DNA from: Pleomorphomonas sp. NRK KF1
Lineage (GTDB): Bacteria > Pseudomonadota > Alphaproteobacteria > Rhizobiales > Pleomorphomonadaceae
Assembly (NCBI RefSeq): GCF_023721755.1
Contig: NZ_JAMDLH010000002.1
Location: forward strand, 434,001-498,000
Direction: 5' to 3'
Length of the DNA: 64,000 nucleotides
Position 1 is the first letter of the stretch. Every line of letters begins with the position of its first letter. Below, one piece after another: positions 28,043 through 36,494 of this stretch. The notes under the pieces are model-generated. The model was not told the origin of the DNA. It was given only the letters and a program-made list of their open reading frames with translations, and did not search any database. Both the position numbers and the translations under genes were made by a program.

Positions 28043-29209
28043 ATGTCCTCCCGCCCCTCTCCGCAGGCCGTCGCCGCGGGCCTCATCGCCGCCTTCGTCG
28101 GATTCGGCGGCGCCTTCACTGTCGTCGTGCGCGGCCTTTCCGCGGCCGGCGCGTCTCCGGCCGAGGTGGCCTCGGGCCTGATGGCTGTCACTATAGTTAT
28201 GGGGCTCTCGGGCATATTGCTCAGCCTTCGGTTCCGGATGCCGATTTCGGTGGCGTGGTCAACGCCGGGCGCGGCGCTGCTCGCCTCCTCAGGCGCGGTG
28301 GCCGGCGGATACTCCTATGCCGTCGGCGCCTTCCTTATAACGGGCGCGCTGTTGATGCTGTCAGGCGTCATCAAGCCGCTCGGCCGCGCGGTCGCCGCCA
28401 TACCGACGCCGATCGCCTCGGCGATGCTGGCCGGCGTGCTCCTGACGCTCTGCCTCGCGCCGGTCAAGGCGGTGGCGATTTCACCACTTGCCGGCCTCGC
28501 GGTCGTGGTGACATGGCTCGGTGTCGGTCTCTGGCGAAAGGTGCTCGCCGTGCCGGCTGCGGTGATCGTCGCCGCGATCATCATCGCCATGACGACGCCG
28601 ATCCCCCCGGCGGTCACCCAAGGGCTCGTGCCGGCACCGCTCCTCATCATGCCGCATTTCAGTTTTGCCGCGTTGATCGGTACGGCGCTTCCTCTTTACG
28701 TGGTGACCATGGCGGCGCAGAACATTCCCGGCATGGCCGTCCTGAACGCCAATGACTACCGCCCGGAGTTCGGCCCCATCCTCAGGAACACCGGCGCCTT
28801 CACCCTTCTCGCAGCACCGTTCGGTGGCCATGCGGTCAACCTCGCGGCGATCACCGCCGCCCTTTGCGCCGGCCCCGATGCCGATCCCGACAAGGACAAC
28901 CGGTATTGGGCGGCCGTCGTCTGCGGCGTCGCCTACGTGATCGTCGGCCTGATCTCGGGTGCCGCGACGGCCTTCATCGCAGCCGCTCCGCCCGTTCTCA
29001 TCGAGGCGGTGGCCGGCCTCGCGCTGCTCGGGGCGTTCGGCGCCTCCACCTCGACCGCCCTGTCGTCGCCCGATACGCGGGAAGCGGCCGTCGTCACCTT
29101 CCTCGTCACGGCGTCCGGCGTCGGCTTCTTCGGCATCCCTGGCGCCTTCTGGGGCCTGATCGCCGGCATCGCCGTCCATCTCATCAACCGCTTCAGGATG
29201 ACCGCCTGA
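28043..29209 (+). CDS. BenE family (benzoate/H+ symporter-like) membrane transporter
   Basis: A 388-residue, very hydrophobic protein with about 11-12 membrane segments. The segments RMPISVAWSTPGAALLASSG, AAIPTPIASAMLAGVLLTLC and LPLYVVTMAAQNIPGMAVL are typical of the BenE family. Members are annotated as benzoate:proton symporters, but no aromatic-degradation genes are nearby, so the substrate is uncertain. A histidine phosphatase follows after 20 nt and is likely in the same transcript. Confidence 0.88.
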   Translation: MSSRPSPQAVAAGLIAAFVGFGGAFTVVVRGLSAAGASPAEVASGLMAVTIVMGLSGILLSLRFRMPISVAWSTPGAALLASSGAVAGGYSYAVGAFLITGALLMLSGVIKPLGRAVAAIPTPIASAMLAGVLLTLCLAPVKAVAISPLAGLAVVVTWLGVGLWRKVLAVPAAVIVAAIIIAMTTPIPPAVTQGLVPAPLLIMPHFSFAALIGTALPLYVVTMAAQNIPGMAVLNANDYRPEFGPILRNTGAFTLLAAPFGGHAVNLAAITAALCAGPDADPDKDNRYWAAVVCGVAYVIVGLISGAATAFIAAAPPVLIEAVAGLALLGAFGASTSTALSSPDTREAAVVTFLVTASGVGFFGIPGAFWGLIAGIAVHLINRFRMTA

Positions 29210-29229
29210 CGATCCAACGGACTCACCAC

Positions 29230-29802
29230 ATGCTTTACCTCGTAAGACACGGACAAACGCTCTGGAACACCGAGGCGCGCTTCCAGGGGCAGTTCGATTC
29301 GCCGCTCACCAATCTCGGCCGCGATCAGGCAAGCCGTGTCGGCCGGGCTCTCGCCGCGGAAATCGGCGTGCGCTCTGAACCGATCCGCGCCTATGTCAGC
29401 CCACTCGGGCGCACCCGTGCGACGGCTGGATTGATCGGTCAGTCGCTGCCGATGCGCATCATCGAAGAGACACGGTTGATGGAGGTCCATTTCGGCGAGT
29501 GGGAAGGGTTGACTCGCGACGACATCCTGTCCCGTTTCGGCAAGGATCAATCCATCCGGCCGCTCGACTGGCAGTTCCAGGCACCGGGCGGCGAGACGCT
29601 CGATGTCGTGCTGGCCCGCGTCGCCGCATGGTATGAAGACGCGGAAACGCCGGCCGTCGTCATCACCCACGGGGTCATCAGCAGGCTGGTGCGCGGCCTC
29701 CATGCGGGGCTCTCGCACGAGGAGATGCTGACGCTCCCGGTGTCGCAGGACGGCTATTTCCGGCTTGATGGCGGACGCATCGAGTTCGTGCCGGCACCAT
29801 GA
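29230..29802 (+). CDS. Histidine phosphatase family protein
   Basis: A 190-residue member of the phosphoglycerate mutase-like histidine phosphatase superfamily. The catalytic N-terminal motif LVRHGQTLWN contains the phospho-accepting His at residue 7, and ETRLMEVHFGEWEG and VVITHGVISRLV supply the proton donor and second His. The broad family covers phosphoglycerate mutases, adenosylcobalamin phosphatases and general phosphatases; the substrate here is not clear. The ATG at 29230 is the only start consistent with the motif at the N-terminus. Confidence 0.88.
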   Translation: MLYLVRHGQTLWNTEARFQGQFDSPLTNLGRDQASRVGRALAAEIGVRSEPIRAYVSPLGRTRATAGLIGQSLPMRIIEETRLMEVHFGEWEGLTRDDILSRFGKDQSIRPLDWQFQAPGGETLDVVLARVAAWYEDAETPAVVITHGVISRLVRGLHAGLSHEEMLTLPVSQDGYFRLDGGRIEFVPAP

Positions 29803-29821
29803 GGAGCTTGACCAGGTCTCG

Positions 29822-29838
29822 TTGACCGAACCGGTCAA
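29822..29838. promoter_or_regulatory. Palindrome upstream of the TerB-DnaJ gene
   Basis: TTGACCG-AAC-CGGTCAA is a perfect 7-bp inverted repeat with a 3-nt centre, 20 nt after the phosphatase stop and 75 nt before the next gene. It could be an operator or a weak transcript end; there is no T run. Confidence 0.4.
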
Positions 29839-29912
29839 ATCCTGGTGTGAATGGCGTGATCGGCTGCCTCCGGGCTCGCCAGGGTAGCGATTTTGCCTTA
29901 TGGTCCATAATC

Positions 29913-30611
29913 ATGACCTTCTGGCAGCAATTCTCCGCCGTCATCTCCCGCATTCCCGATGCGGTCACCTGCGTCTTTCAGTGCGTGGTCGACGTGCTGC
30001 GAGATACCTTGTCGCCGGAAGCGCGGCGCGAGGTCGCCTTTACCTCCGCCATGATTGCGCTTTCCGCCAAGATGGCCAAGGCCGACGGCGTCGTCACGGC
30101 CGACGAGATCGCCGTGGTGGAGCGCCTTTTTCAGGTGCCGCCGGAAGAAAAGCGCCACGTCGCCCGCCTCTTCAATCTCGCCAAGCAGGATACTGCCGGC
30201 TACGAGTATTATGCGGAGCGCATCCATGCGCTCTATGAGACGGACATGGAAACGCTCGAGGATATCCTCGACGGCCTGTTCGTCATCGCCACTGCCGATG
30301 GCAGCCTGCACGACGACGAGCTTGCCTTCCTGGAAACGGTGGCGACCATCTTCCGCGTCCCGCAGGCCGCTTTCCATCGGCTTTTCGCCCGTCATGTCGG
30401 TGAAGACGCCCGTTGCCCCTATGCGGTGCTCGGCCTTCCGCCGGGAGCCGACGACGCGGCGGTGAAGCAGGCGTGGCGGCGTCTCGTCGCCGAGCATCAC
30501 CCGGACCGTCTGCAGGCGCGAGGCCTGCCGGCCGATTTCATTCGGGTGGCAACCGAGAGGATGGCCACCATCAACGCTGCCTACAGCGCGATCACCCGGC
30601 AGGCCGCCTGA
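29913..30611 (+). CDS. TerB-DnaJ (DjlA-like) co-chaperone
   Basis: A 232-residue protein with an N-terminal TerB-like helical domain (about 45-155, SAMIALSAKMAKADGVVTADE and IATADGSLHDDEL) and a C-terminal J domain (about 168-232, CPYAVLGLPPGADDAAVKQAW ending with the HPD motif in EHHPDRLQ). J domains stimulate DnaK ATPase. E. coli DjlA has an N-terminal membrane helix; the N-terminus here (MTFWQQFSAVISRIPDAV) is amphipathic rather than a clear membrane span. There is no strong ribosome-binding site before the ATG at 29913. Confidence 0.88.
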   Translation: MTFWQQFSAVISRIPDAVTCVFQCVVDVLRDTLSPEARREVAFTSAMIALSAKMAKADGVVTADEIAVVERLFQVPPEEKRHVARLFNLAKQDTAGYEYYAERIHALYETDMETLEDILDGLFVIATADGSLHDDELAFLETVATIFRVPQAAFHRLFARHVGEDARCPYAVLGLPPGADDAAVKQAWRRLVAEHHPDRLQARGLPADFIRVATERMATINAAYSAITRQAA

Positions 30612-30696
30612 GACCTGTCGCCGGCGCCGCGGTTCACCTGCGATTTGGCGTTCAGGTCTCTTCCGGCACTCTCCGGCTTCCGCTAAGACAGAAGCC

Positions 30697-31338
30697 ATGA
30701 CCGACGCAACCTTCCTCCCCGACGGCTATCATGCCCTCGCACCCGGCAAACTCGCAAACGTCGTCACCTTCGTGGAGATGACAGAGGCGCCCGACCGTCC
30801 TCGTCAGCCTGCACCAGCCGGCTACACGCTCGAGCCCATCGAACGGTGGGACACGGACGCCTTTCTCGACCTCTACAGGGAAATCGGTTGGGAATGGCTG
30901 TGGAGCTCGCGCCTGTTGATGCCGCGCGAGAAGCTCGAAGCCAAGCTCGCCGCGCCACACATGCGCTCCTGGTGCCCGGTGAAGGACGGCCGGCGGATGG
31001 GAATCGTCGAGATGGACCTCTCCAAGCCGGGCGAGACCGAGATCTCCTTCTTCGGTCTTGTGCCCGATGCGGTCGGCGGCGGCATCGGCGGCTGGATGAT
31101 GCGGGAGGCCATCGCCCTTGCCTTCGGGAGACCGGGCGTGAAACGCCTCTGGCTGCATACCTGCCATTTCGACAGCCCGCAGGCCCTACCCTTCTACATG
31201 CACATGGGCTTCGTGCCCTATGCCCGCGCGGTGGAAGTGCACGATGACGTCCGCCTCCTTGGAGAACTCGGAGAAAGCGCCGGCTCGCATATCCCGATGA
31301 TCCGGAATGGTCGCGCGCCGGATCTCGAGCAGGCTTGA
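30697..31338 (+). CDS. GNAT family N-acetyltransferase
   Basis: A 213-residue protein whose C-terminal two thirds fit the GNAT fold: ETEISFFGLVPDAVGGGIGGWMM matches the acetyl-CoA-binding motif A (Q/RxxGxG/A, here VGGGIGG), and LHTCHFDSPQALPFYMHMGFVP matches motif B. The N-terminal 40 residues are outside the fold. The acceptor is unknown. It lies between the TerB-DnaJ gene and amn with no overlap. Confidence 0.85.
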   Translation: MTDATFLPDGYHALAPGKLANVVTFVEMTEAPDRPRQPAPAGYTLEPIERWDTDAFLDLYREIGWEWLWSSRLLMPREKLEAKLAAPHMRSWCPVKDGRRMGIVEMDLSKPGETEISFFGLVPDAVGGGIGGWMMREAIALAFGRPGVKRLWLHTCHFDSPQALPFYMHMGFVPYARAVEVHDDVRLLGELGESAGSHIPMIRNGRAPDLEQA

Positions 31339-31400
31339 GGCGCCGGCGGAGGTCCGGCGAACAAACGGGACTGGCTTCGCCGTCATCTTGTGGTATTGAC

Positions 31401-31450
31401 CTTGCGGTACCAGCCCGAGGGTGAGCAACCCACAGGGCACGTACCGCAAG
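31401..31450 (+). promoter_or_regulatory. Inverted-repeat leader in front of AMP nucleosidase
   Basis: CTTGCGGTAC (31401-31410) and GTACCGCAAG (31441-31450) form a perfect 10-bp inverted repeat with a 30-nt loop that itself contains a short GGGT/ACCC repeat. The right arm ends 8 nt before the amn ATG and covers the only purine-rich stretch that could serve as ribosome-binding site. It may be an RNA hairpin that controls translation, or a DNA operator. Confidence 0.5.
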
Positions 31451-31458
31451 AGACCGAC

Positions 31459-32958
31459 ATGATCGCATCCGAGCGCCCGGCTCCCGTTTTCGTTGACAGC
31501 CCTCCCCGCCTGCCCATGACGAGTTTCCGCGACGCGGAAGCTGCCGTCGACCGTCTGGTCGAGATCTACGCCCGCAACACCGCCTTTCTTCGCTCGTCCT
31601 TCGAGGCGGTCGTGCAGGGGGCCGTTCCCGAAGGTCGCATCCGCGCCTATTACCCGCTGATCCGGGTGTCCACGGACACGCACGGCCGCGCCGACTCGCG
31701 CCTGTCCTACGGTCAGTTCAGCGGCCCCGGCGTCTACGAGACCACCGTCTCCCGGCCCGAACTGTTCCGCACCTATCTGGTCGATCAGTTGTCGGTAATC
31801 ATCCGCAACTACGACACGCCGGTGGAGATCGGCGAAAGCTCGCTGCCGATCCCCCTGCACTTCGCCTTTTACGAAGGGGCCTATGTCGAAGGCGCCCTGA
31901 TGGACACCTTGCCTCGCCCCTTGCGCGACATGTTCGACGTGCCCGACCTCGCCGTCACCGACGATGCCATCGTCAATGGCACGCTCGACCCGAAGATGGG
32001 CGATCCTCTGCCACTGGCGCCGTTCACCGCCCCGCGAGTCGACTATTCGCTGCACCGCCTCCAGCACTACACGGCGACCTCGCCGCGGTACTTCCAGAAC
32101 TTCGTTCTGTTCACCAACTACCAGTTCTACGTCGACGAGTTCGCCGCCCGCGCTCGTGAGATGATGGCATCCGGCCAGAGCGACTACACGGCCTTCATCG
32201 AACCCGGAAACCAGATCACGCCGCTCGGCGAGGCGGCGCCGGTCGAGGGTGAAGAGCTCCAACGCCTGCCACAGATGCCGGCCTATCACCTCGTTCGCGA
32301 CGACCATTCCGGGATCACCCTGGTCAACATCGGCGTCGGTCCCTCGAACGCCAAGACGATCACTGACCACGTCGCCGTTCTTCGCCCGCATGCCTGGGTG
32401 ATGCTCGGCCACTGTGCCGGCCTCAGAAGCAGCCAGGCGCTTGGTGACTACGTTCTGGCCCACGGCTATGTGCGCGACGATCACGTACTCGACGCCGACC
32501 TGCCGCTGTGGATTCCCATTCCGCCGCTGGCGGAAATCCAGGTGGCGCTGGAAGGTTCGGTGGCAGAGGTCACAGGCCTCAAGGATCTCGAGCTCAAGCG
32601 CATCATGCGCACCGGCACCGTTGCCACCATCGACAACCGCAACTGGGAACTGCGCGACCAGCGCGAGCCGGTGCAGCGGTTCTCTCAATCCCGCGCCATC
32701 GGCCTCGACATGGAATCGGCGACGATCGCCGCCAACGGCTTCCGTTTCCGCGTGCCTTACGGAACGCTGCTCTGCGTCTCCGACAAGCCGCTGCACGGCG
32801 AACTCAAACTGCCGGGAATGGCCAGCGCCTTCTACCGGCGCCAAGTCAGCCAGCACCTGACCATCGGCATGCGCGCCATGGAAAAGCTGCGCGAAATGGC
32901 ACCGGAACGGCTGCATTCGCGCAAGCTTCGCTCCTTCATGGAAACGGCCTTCCAGTAG
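31459..32958 (+). CDS. amn: AMP nucleosidase
   Basis: Hydrolyses the N-glycosidic bond of AMP to adenine and ribose 5-phosphate, regulating adenylate pools. The 499-residue length is close to E. coli Amn (484). The N-terminal regulatory domain is recognised by RIRAYYPLIRVSTDTHGRADSRLSYG segments, and the C-terminal nucleoside phosphorylase-like domain by GVGPSNAKTITDHVAVLRP and HCAGLRSSQALGDYVLAHG. The ATG at 31459 lies directly after the inverted-repeat leader. The reading frame is open upstream to 31390, but that part is leader. Confidence 0.94.
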   Translation: MIASERPAPVFVDSPPRLPMTSFRDAEAAVDRLVEIYARNTAFLRSSFEAVVQGAVPEGRIRAYYPLIRVSTDTHGRADSRLSYGQFSGPGVYETTVSRPELFRTYLVDQLSVIIRNYDTPVEIGESSLPIPLHFAFYEGAYVEGALMDTLPRPLRDMFDVPDLAVTDDAIVNGTLDPKMGDPLPLAPFTAPRVDYSLHRLQHYTATSPRYFQNFVLFTNYQFYVDEFAARAREMMASGQSDYTAFIEPGNQITPLGEAAPVEGEELQRLPQMPAYHLVRDDHSGITLVNIGVGPSNAKTITDHVAVLRPHAWVMLGHCAGLRSSQALGDYVLAHGYVRDDHVLDADLPLWIPIPPLAEIQVALEGSVAEVTGLKDLELKRIMRTGTVATIDNRNWELRDQREPVQRFSQSRAIGLDMESATIAANGFRFRVPYGTLLCVSDKPLHGELKLPGMASAFYRRQVSQHLTIGMRAMEKLREMAPERLHSRKLRSFMETAFQ

Positions 32959-33000
32959 GCGCGCCGCTTCCACCCTGACCCATCGAAACCGGATTGTCTC

Positions 33001-33678
33001 ATGCTCACCATTTTCGACTGTGACGGCGTACTCATCGATTCCGAGATCATTTCCTCGACGGTTACCGCGGAAGTGCTCAACGAGGAGGGCTTCGCCATCA
33101 CCGCCGACGAAGTGACGTCCCGGTTTGCGGGCCTCGCCAGCGGCGAAATGGAGGCCATTCTCTCCGAGGAGACCGGGCTACCGGTCAGCGGTCGCATCAA
33201 GGATCGCATCCAGGCGGAGTTCGACCGTCGTATCGTGCACGTGAAGGCGGTGCCCGGCATCGCCGAACTGCTGGATGCGCTCGACGGCCCGCGCTGCGTC
33301 GGCTCCAATGCCCACTCGGCCTATCTCAAGAAGGCGCTGACCAGCGCCGGACTCTACGATCGCTTCAAACCCTACGTGTTCTCGGCCGGCGAGGTCGGAA
33401 CCTGCCAGGGCAAGCCCGACCCCAACGTCTTCCTCCACGCAGCCCGCGAGTTCGGCGTCGATCCAGCCGAGGCGATCGTCGTCGAGGACTCATTTGCCGG
33501 CGTCACCGCCGCCGTTCGGGCCGGCATGCGGGCGATCGGTTTCACCGGTGGCGCCCATTCGTGGCCGGGACACGCCGAAGCGCTGATGGAAGCCGGTGCG
33601 GAAACGGTGGTCCGTCGTCACGCGGACATTCTTGCGGTGGTCGAGGCCTTCCGGAGCTGGGACGGCCGGGGCGTGTGA
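33001..33678 (+). CDS. HAD-IA family phosphatase
   Basis: A 225-residue haloacid dehalogenase-like hydrolase. Motif I is IFDCDGVLIDSE (nucleophile Asp at residue 6), motif II the SN pair in CVGSNAHSAYLKKAL, motif III the Lys of CQGKPDPNVFLHAA, motif IV VVEDSFAGVTAA. The cap and motifs resemble the beta-phosphoglucomutase / 6-phosphogluconate phosphatase branch. The substrate is unknown. It starts 42 nt after amn on the same strand, so a role near nucleotide or sugar phosphate turnover is possible but unproven. Confidence 0.88.
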   Translation: MLTIFDCDGVLIDSEIISSTVTAEVLNEEGFAITADEVTSRFAGLASGEMEAILSEETGLPVSGRIKDRIQAEFDRRIVHVKAVPGIAELLDALDGPRCVGSNAHSAYLKKALTSAGLYDRFKPYVFSAGEVGTCQGKPDPNVFLHAAREFGVDPAEAIVVEDSFAGVTAAVRAGMRAIGFTGGAHSWPGHAEALMEAGAETVVRRHADILAVVEAFRSWDGRGV

Positions 33679-33718
33679 CAATCCGCCGTGTTCGGCAAGC
33701 GATGATGCCCGACGGCGG

Positions 33719-33979
33719 TCACGCCTTTTTCGCTGCCCGCAACACGGCGGCGATCACCGACGCCACCGCCTTGTAGAGGTCGACGGGAATCGTCTCGTCG
33801 AGCTTCAGCGTCGACAGCGCATCGGCAAGCGCCGGATTCTCCTCGATAGGCACGCCGGCGTCCCGCGCCTTGTCGATGATCGCCTCGGCTACGGCTCCCT
33901 TGCCCGTCGCAACCACTTTCGGCGCGTCCGGCGCGGCGTATTGCAGGGCGACCGCCTTGCGAATGTCCTTGTCGCTCAT
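33719..33979 (-). CDS. FhlB-like protein (EscU/YscU/FlhB C-terminal domain homologue)
   Basis: An 86-residue protein matching the cytoplasmic C-terminal part of FlhB/YscU export switches (KAVALQYAAPDAPKVVATGKGAVAEAIIDKARDAGVPI). The NPTH autocleavage motif and the membrane domain of full FlhB are absent, as in stand-alone FhlB proteins. The ATG at 33979 overlaps the stop of the FliK-like gene by 4 nt. The pair fits the known link between FliK and the FlhB switch in hook-length control, though no other flagellar gene lies in the window. Confidence 0.85.
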   Translation of the reverse strand: MSDKDIRKAVALQYAAPDAPKVVATGKGAVAEAIIDKARDAGVPIEENPALADALSTLKLDETIPVDLYKAVASVIAAVLRAAKKA

Positions 33980-36372
33980 AGCTGAAGATCCAGGCGATGG
34001 CTGGCTGCGACCGTCATGTCCTCGCGCCCCTCGGGCGGGTGGCCGCGGTGCAAATCGAGGCCGGCCACCACCATGCCCTCCTGTTCGAGACCAAGCACGA
34101 TGTTCTCCCGCTCCGCTTCCATGCGGACGAAGCCGTCGTCGCTTTCGCACCAGACGCCGACCGCCACCCTGCGCCCGTCCATCAGGCCGATACGCACAGC
34201 AACCGGCCCCAGGGGCACGATGTCGAAGGCGATATCGACCTGGAACACCTTGCGCGGCTTTGCCCCTGGCTCAGGTGGGGGGTGATCGTCGCGCTCGATA
34301 CGAAGCTGGGCGATCGAGGTCCCGTTCGGCCCGGCGATGGGGATCTCGAACATCAGGGCCTGCGTCGGCTGCGCGCCTTTGGCATCCCGGCTCTCGGATG
34401 TCGCCGCCTGATGCAGGAAGACACGCGACAACGAACGCTCCGCTTCGCCGAGCGCGCGACCGGCTAGCGCCTCCGTCGTTCCCGCCTCGGCCTGATCGCC
34501 GTCGACAACCCGCATAGCCGGCTGGCCACGCACCGGTCCACCCTTGCGGGGCGGCGGCGGTCGGTTGATGCTTGTGACACCGTCGTCGCCAGCCATGCTC
34601 GCCATCACGTCGGCATTGCGGCCAAGCCATGCCACCAGTTCGCGCCGCAGTATCCCCAACGCTCCCTTGAGATCGACACCCACCATTGTCGGAGCTGCTG
34701 CTGCGTTCGGCGATGCTATGGACGCGGAGGAAGCAAACCGTCTCTCGGAATTCACAACAGGTTCCGCGGCGAGCGCGGATACCGGGCGGATCGCTTGCGG
34801 AGGTTGCTGTGACGAGCCGATGCTTCCAGGCCCGGTCGAGATGCCGGCTTCCGAGCCTGACGGAGACGACGCGGCCGCCGCCGTTTGGCCGGCGCTCAGT
34901 TGAGCTGGCGTACCGGGCGCGGTGGGGGGAGCGGCAGTCGGCCCAGCCGTTACACGCGGCAACGCCGCAGGCGCAGCGTTCGGCAGACTATCCACCGTGG
35001 ATGGGACAAAGAGAGCCTTATCGCCGACCTGGCGGCGAGGAGTGGCCTCTGCGCCTTGAGGCAGAGCGGAAGGGGGAGACACTGGGTGATCTGCGGCTGG
35101 TGTCAACCCAGCCGATACCACCGTGGCAGCCGCTGCGGGCAGTGGGTTCAATGGACGCCCCGGTGTCCATGGCGCAAAGGCGCGCGTCGACGTCGCAGCG
35201 GTGCTGGGGGCGCTCTGCGATGCCACTGACGGAGACGATGGCCCGCTCGTGTCGGGCTCGGGCACCGGCGCCTGGGTCGGTGACGACTGGACGATGGTGC
35301 CTGATGTCGGTTGCGTAGCGGCAGGTTGGCCGGATGTTGCTCCAGCGGGTGCAGTCAGGGTGGGTGAGATCGATGATGGCGGAGTGCTTGTTCCACCGGT
35401 GGACTGAGGTGCCGGAACACCTCCATCAGCGTCGACCGAGGATATCTGCGGTGTTGGCAGTGGTGGCGAACCATCGCGAGCAATCGGAGCGGCTGGCACC
35501 GATGGAGCCCCAGGGGGTGGCGTTGGTGTGGCATTCACGACGCTCGTCGCAGCGGAACCCGCCGACGGCATTTCTACCCTTGTCGCCGCTTGGGGAGACG
35601 CCAAGGCGCTGCCCGGCGGCGCAGACGCACCGGTCGCAGAGGAAGCTGGACCGGCAGTTGGAGCACTGGTGCTGGAACCGGTCGACACCCCAGGAGAGAC
35701 TCCGGCCTGACCGGACGCGCCAGCGGTTGAAGACGGCGACACGCCGACCGGAGACGCGGCCGCCGTGGTGACCGGCGAAGAGCCGCCTTGGGCCTGAGGC
35801 GCTCCCGTGTTCGGAGACGGCCCTCCCGCAGCCGCCGGCGGCGGGCCTGAGGTCGCAACCGGCCGCGCGACAGCGGAAGGGTTGGCGAGCGAAGAAACCG
35901 ACATCGCGGGGCGCGGGACGGCCTGACGTTTTTCTTCCGGCAAACCGCCGAGTGCCTGGCGAACCGCAGGCGGCAGAACAGCCGCCATCCGACCGGCCGC
36001 CACCGCCTCGTGAAAAAGGCCCGACGATCGGATCGCCTCGGCGACCCGCTCTGCCGTCACGTTGCCGTCGCCAAGACGAAATGCCAGCACCTGGTTGATC
36101 GCCGCCTTCACCGCATCGGGCAGATCGGGAGCGTCGGCAAGTTCGGCTAGCGTGGCGTAGAGCGGCGCCAATCCACCCTGGCGGCCAAGAGCCTCTGCGA
36201 CCGCTTTCTCGATCAGAGTGGTCTCGGGAACAATGGCAACGGTCGGCTCGGCCGCCGCCGCCTGAACGTCGAGCAGCGAGCCGGCTGGTATCTGTTGCGC
36301 AAGCGTCTTGCCCGGTTGACCGGAGTTCGCCTGAATTTCGTTGGTCACCGGCGGCAGCGAGCCGATCGCCAT
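33976..36372 (-). CDS. FliK-like hook-length control protein
   Basis: A 798-residue protein with three zones: an N-terminal ordered segment (1-150), a long low-complexity Pro/Ser/Ala/Thr/Gly zone (about 155-560) and a C-terminal domain (about 645-798) with ALMFEIPIAGPNGTSIAQLRI and VAVRIGLMDGRRVAVGVWCES, which resembles the FliK C-terminal fold. A disordered ruler plus a globular switch domain is the FliK plan. The ATG at 36372 has GGGAG seven nt upstream. It overlaps the FhlB-like gene, which supports the assignment. Primary sequence of such proteins varies greatly, so the name rests partly on this neighbour. Confidence 0.75.
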   Translation of the reverse strand: MAIGSLPPVTNEIQANSGQPGKTLAQQIPAGSLLDVQAAAAEPTVAIVPETTLIEKAVAEALGRQGGLAPLYATLAELADAPDLPDAVKAAINQVLAFRLGDGNVTAERVAEAIRSSGLFHEAVAAGRMAAVLPPAVRQALGGLPEEKRQAVPRPAMSVSSLANPSAVARPVATSGPPPAAAGGPSPNTGAPQAQGGSSPVTTAAASPVGVSPSSTAGASGQAGVSPGVSTGSSTSAPTAGPASSATGASAPPGSALASPQAATRVEMPSAGSAATSVVNATPTPPPGAPSVPAAPIARDGSPPLPTPQISSVDADGGVPAPQSTGGTSTPPSSISPTLTAPAGATSGQPAATQPTSGTIVQSSPTQAPVPEPDTSGPSSPSVASQSAPSTAATSTRAFAPWTPGRPLNPLPAAAATVVSAGLTPAADHPVSPPSALPQGAEATPRRQVGDKALFVPSTVDSLPNAAPAALPRVTAGPTAAPPTAPGTPAQLSAGQTAAAASSPSGSEAGISTGPGSIGSSQQPPQAIRPVSALAAEPVVNSERRFASSASIASPNAAAAPTMVGVDLKGALGILRRELVAWLGRNADVMASMAGDDGVTSINRPPPPRKGGPVRGQPAMRVVDGDQAEAGTTEALAGRALGEAERSLSRVFLHQAATSESRDAKGAQPTQALMFEIPIAGPNGTSIAQLRIERDDHPPPEPGAKPRKVFQVDIAFDIVPLGPVAVRIGLMDGRRVAVGVWCESDDGFVRMEAERENIVLGLEQEGMVVAGLDLHRGHPPEGREDMTVAASHRLDLQL

Positions 36373-36494
36373 GGGCGTGCTCCCGGAGAAGGGGGTCTCC
36401 GGAAGGGTGCTTCGAAACGGCCCGTCTGGCAAGCGATCACATTGGATCGGCGTTACCGAGAGCAAAACGGCGGCCGATGCCGCCGCCCTGTCGC

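Noticed and set aside
31186-32973. A 595-codon open frame antisense to amn
   Set aside because: It mirrors the AMP nucleosidase codons, has Arg/Val/Gly-rich composition and no recognisable domain or start signal.
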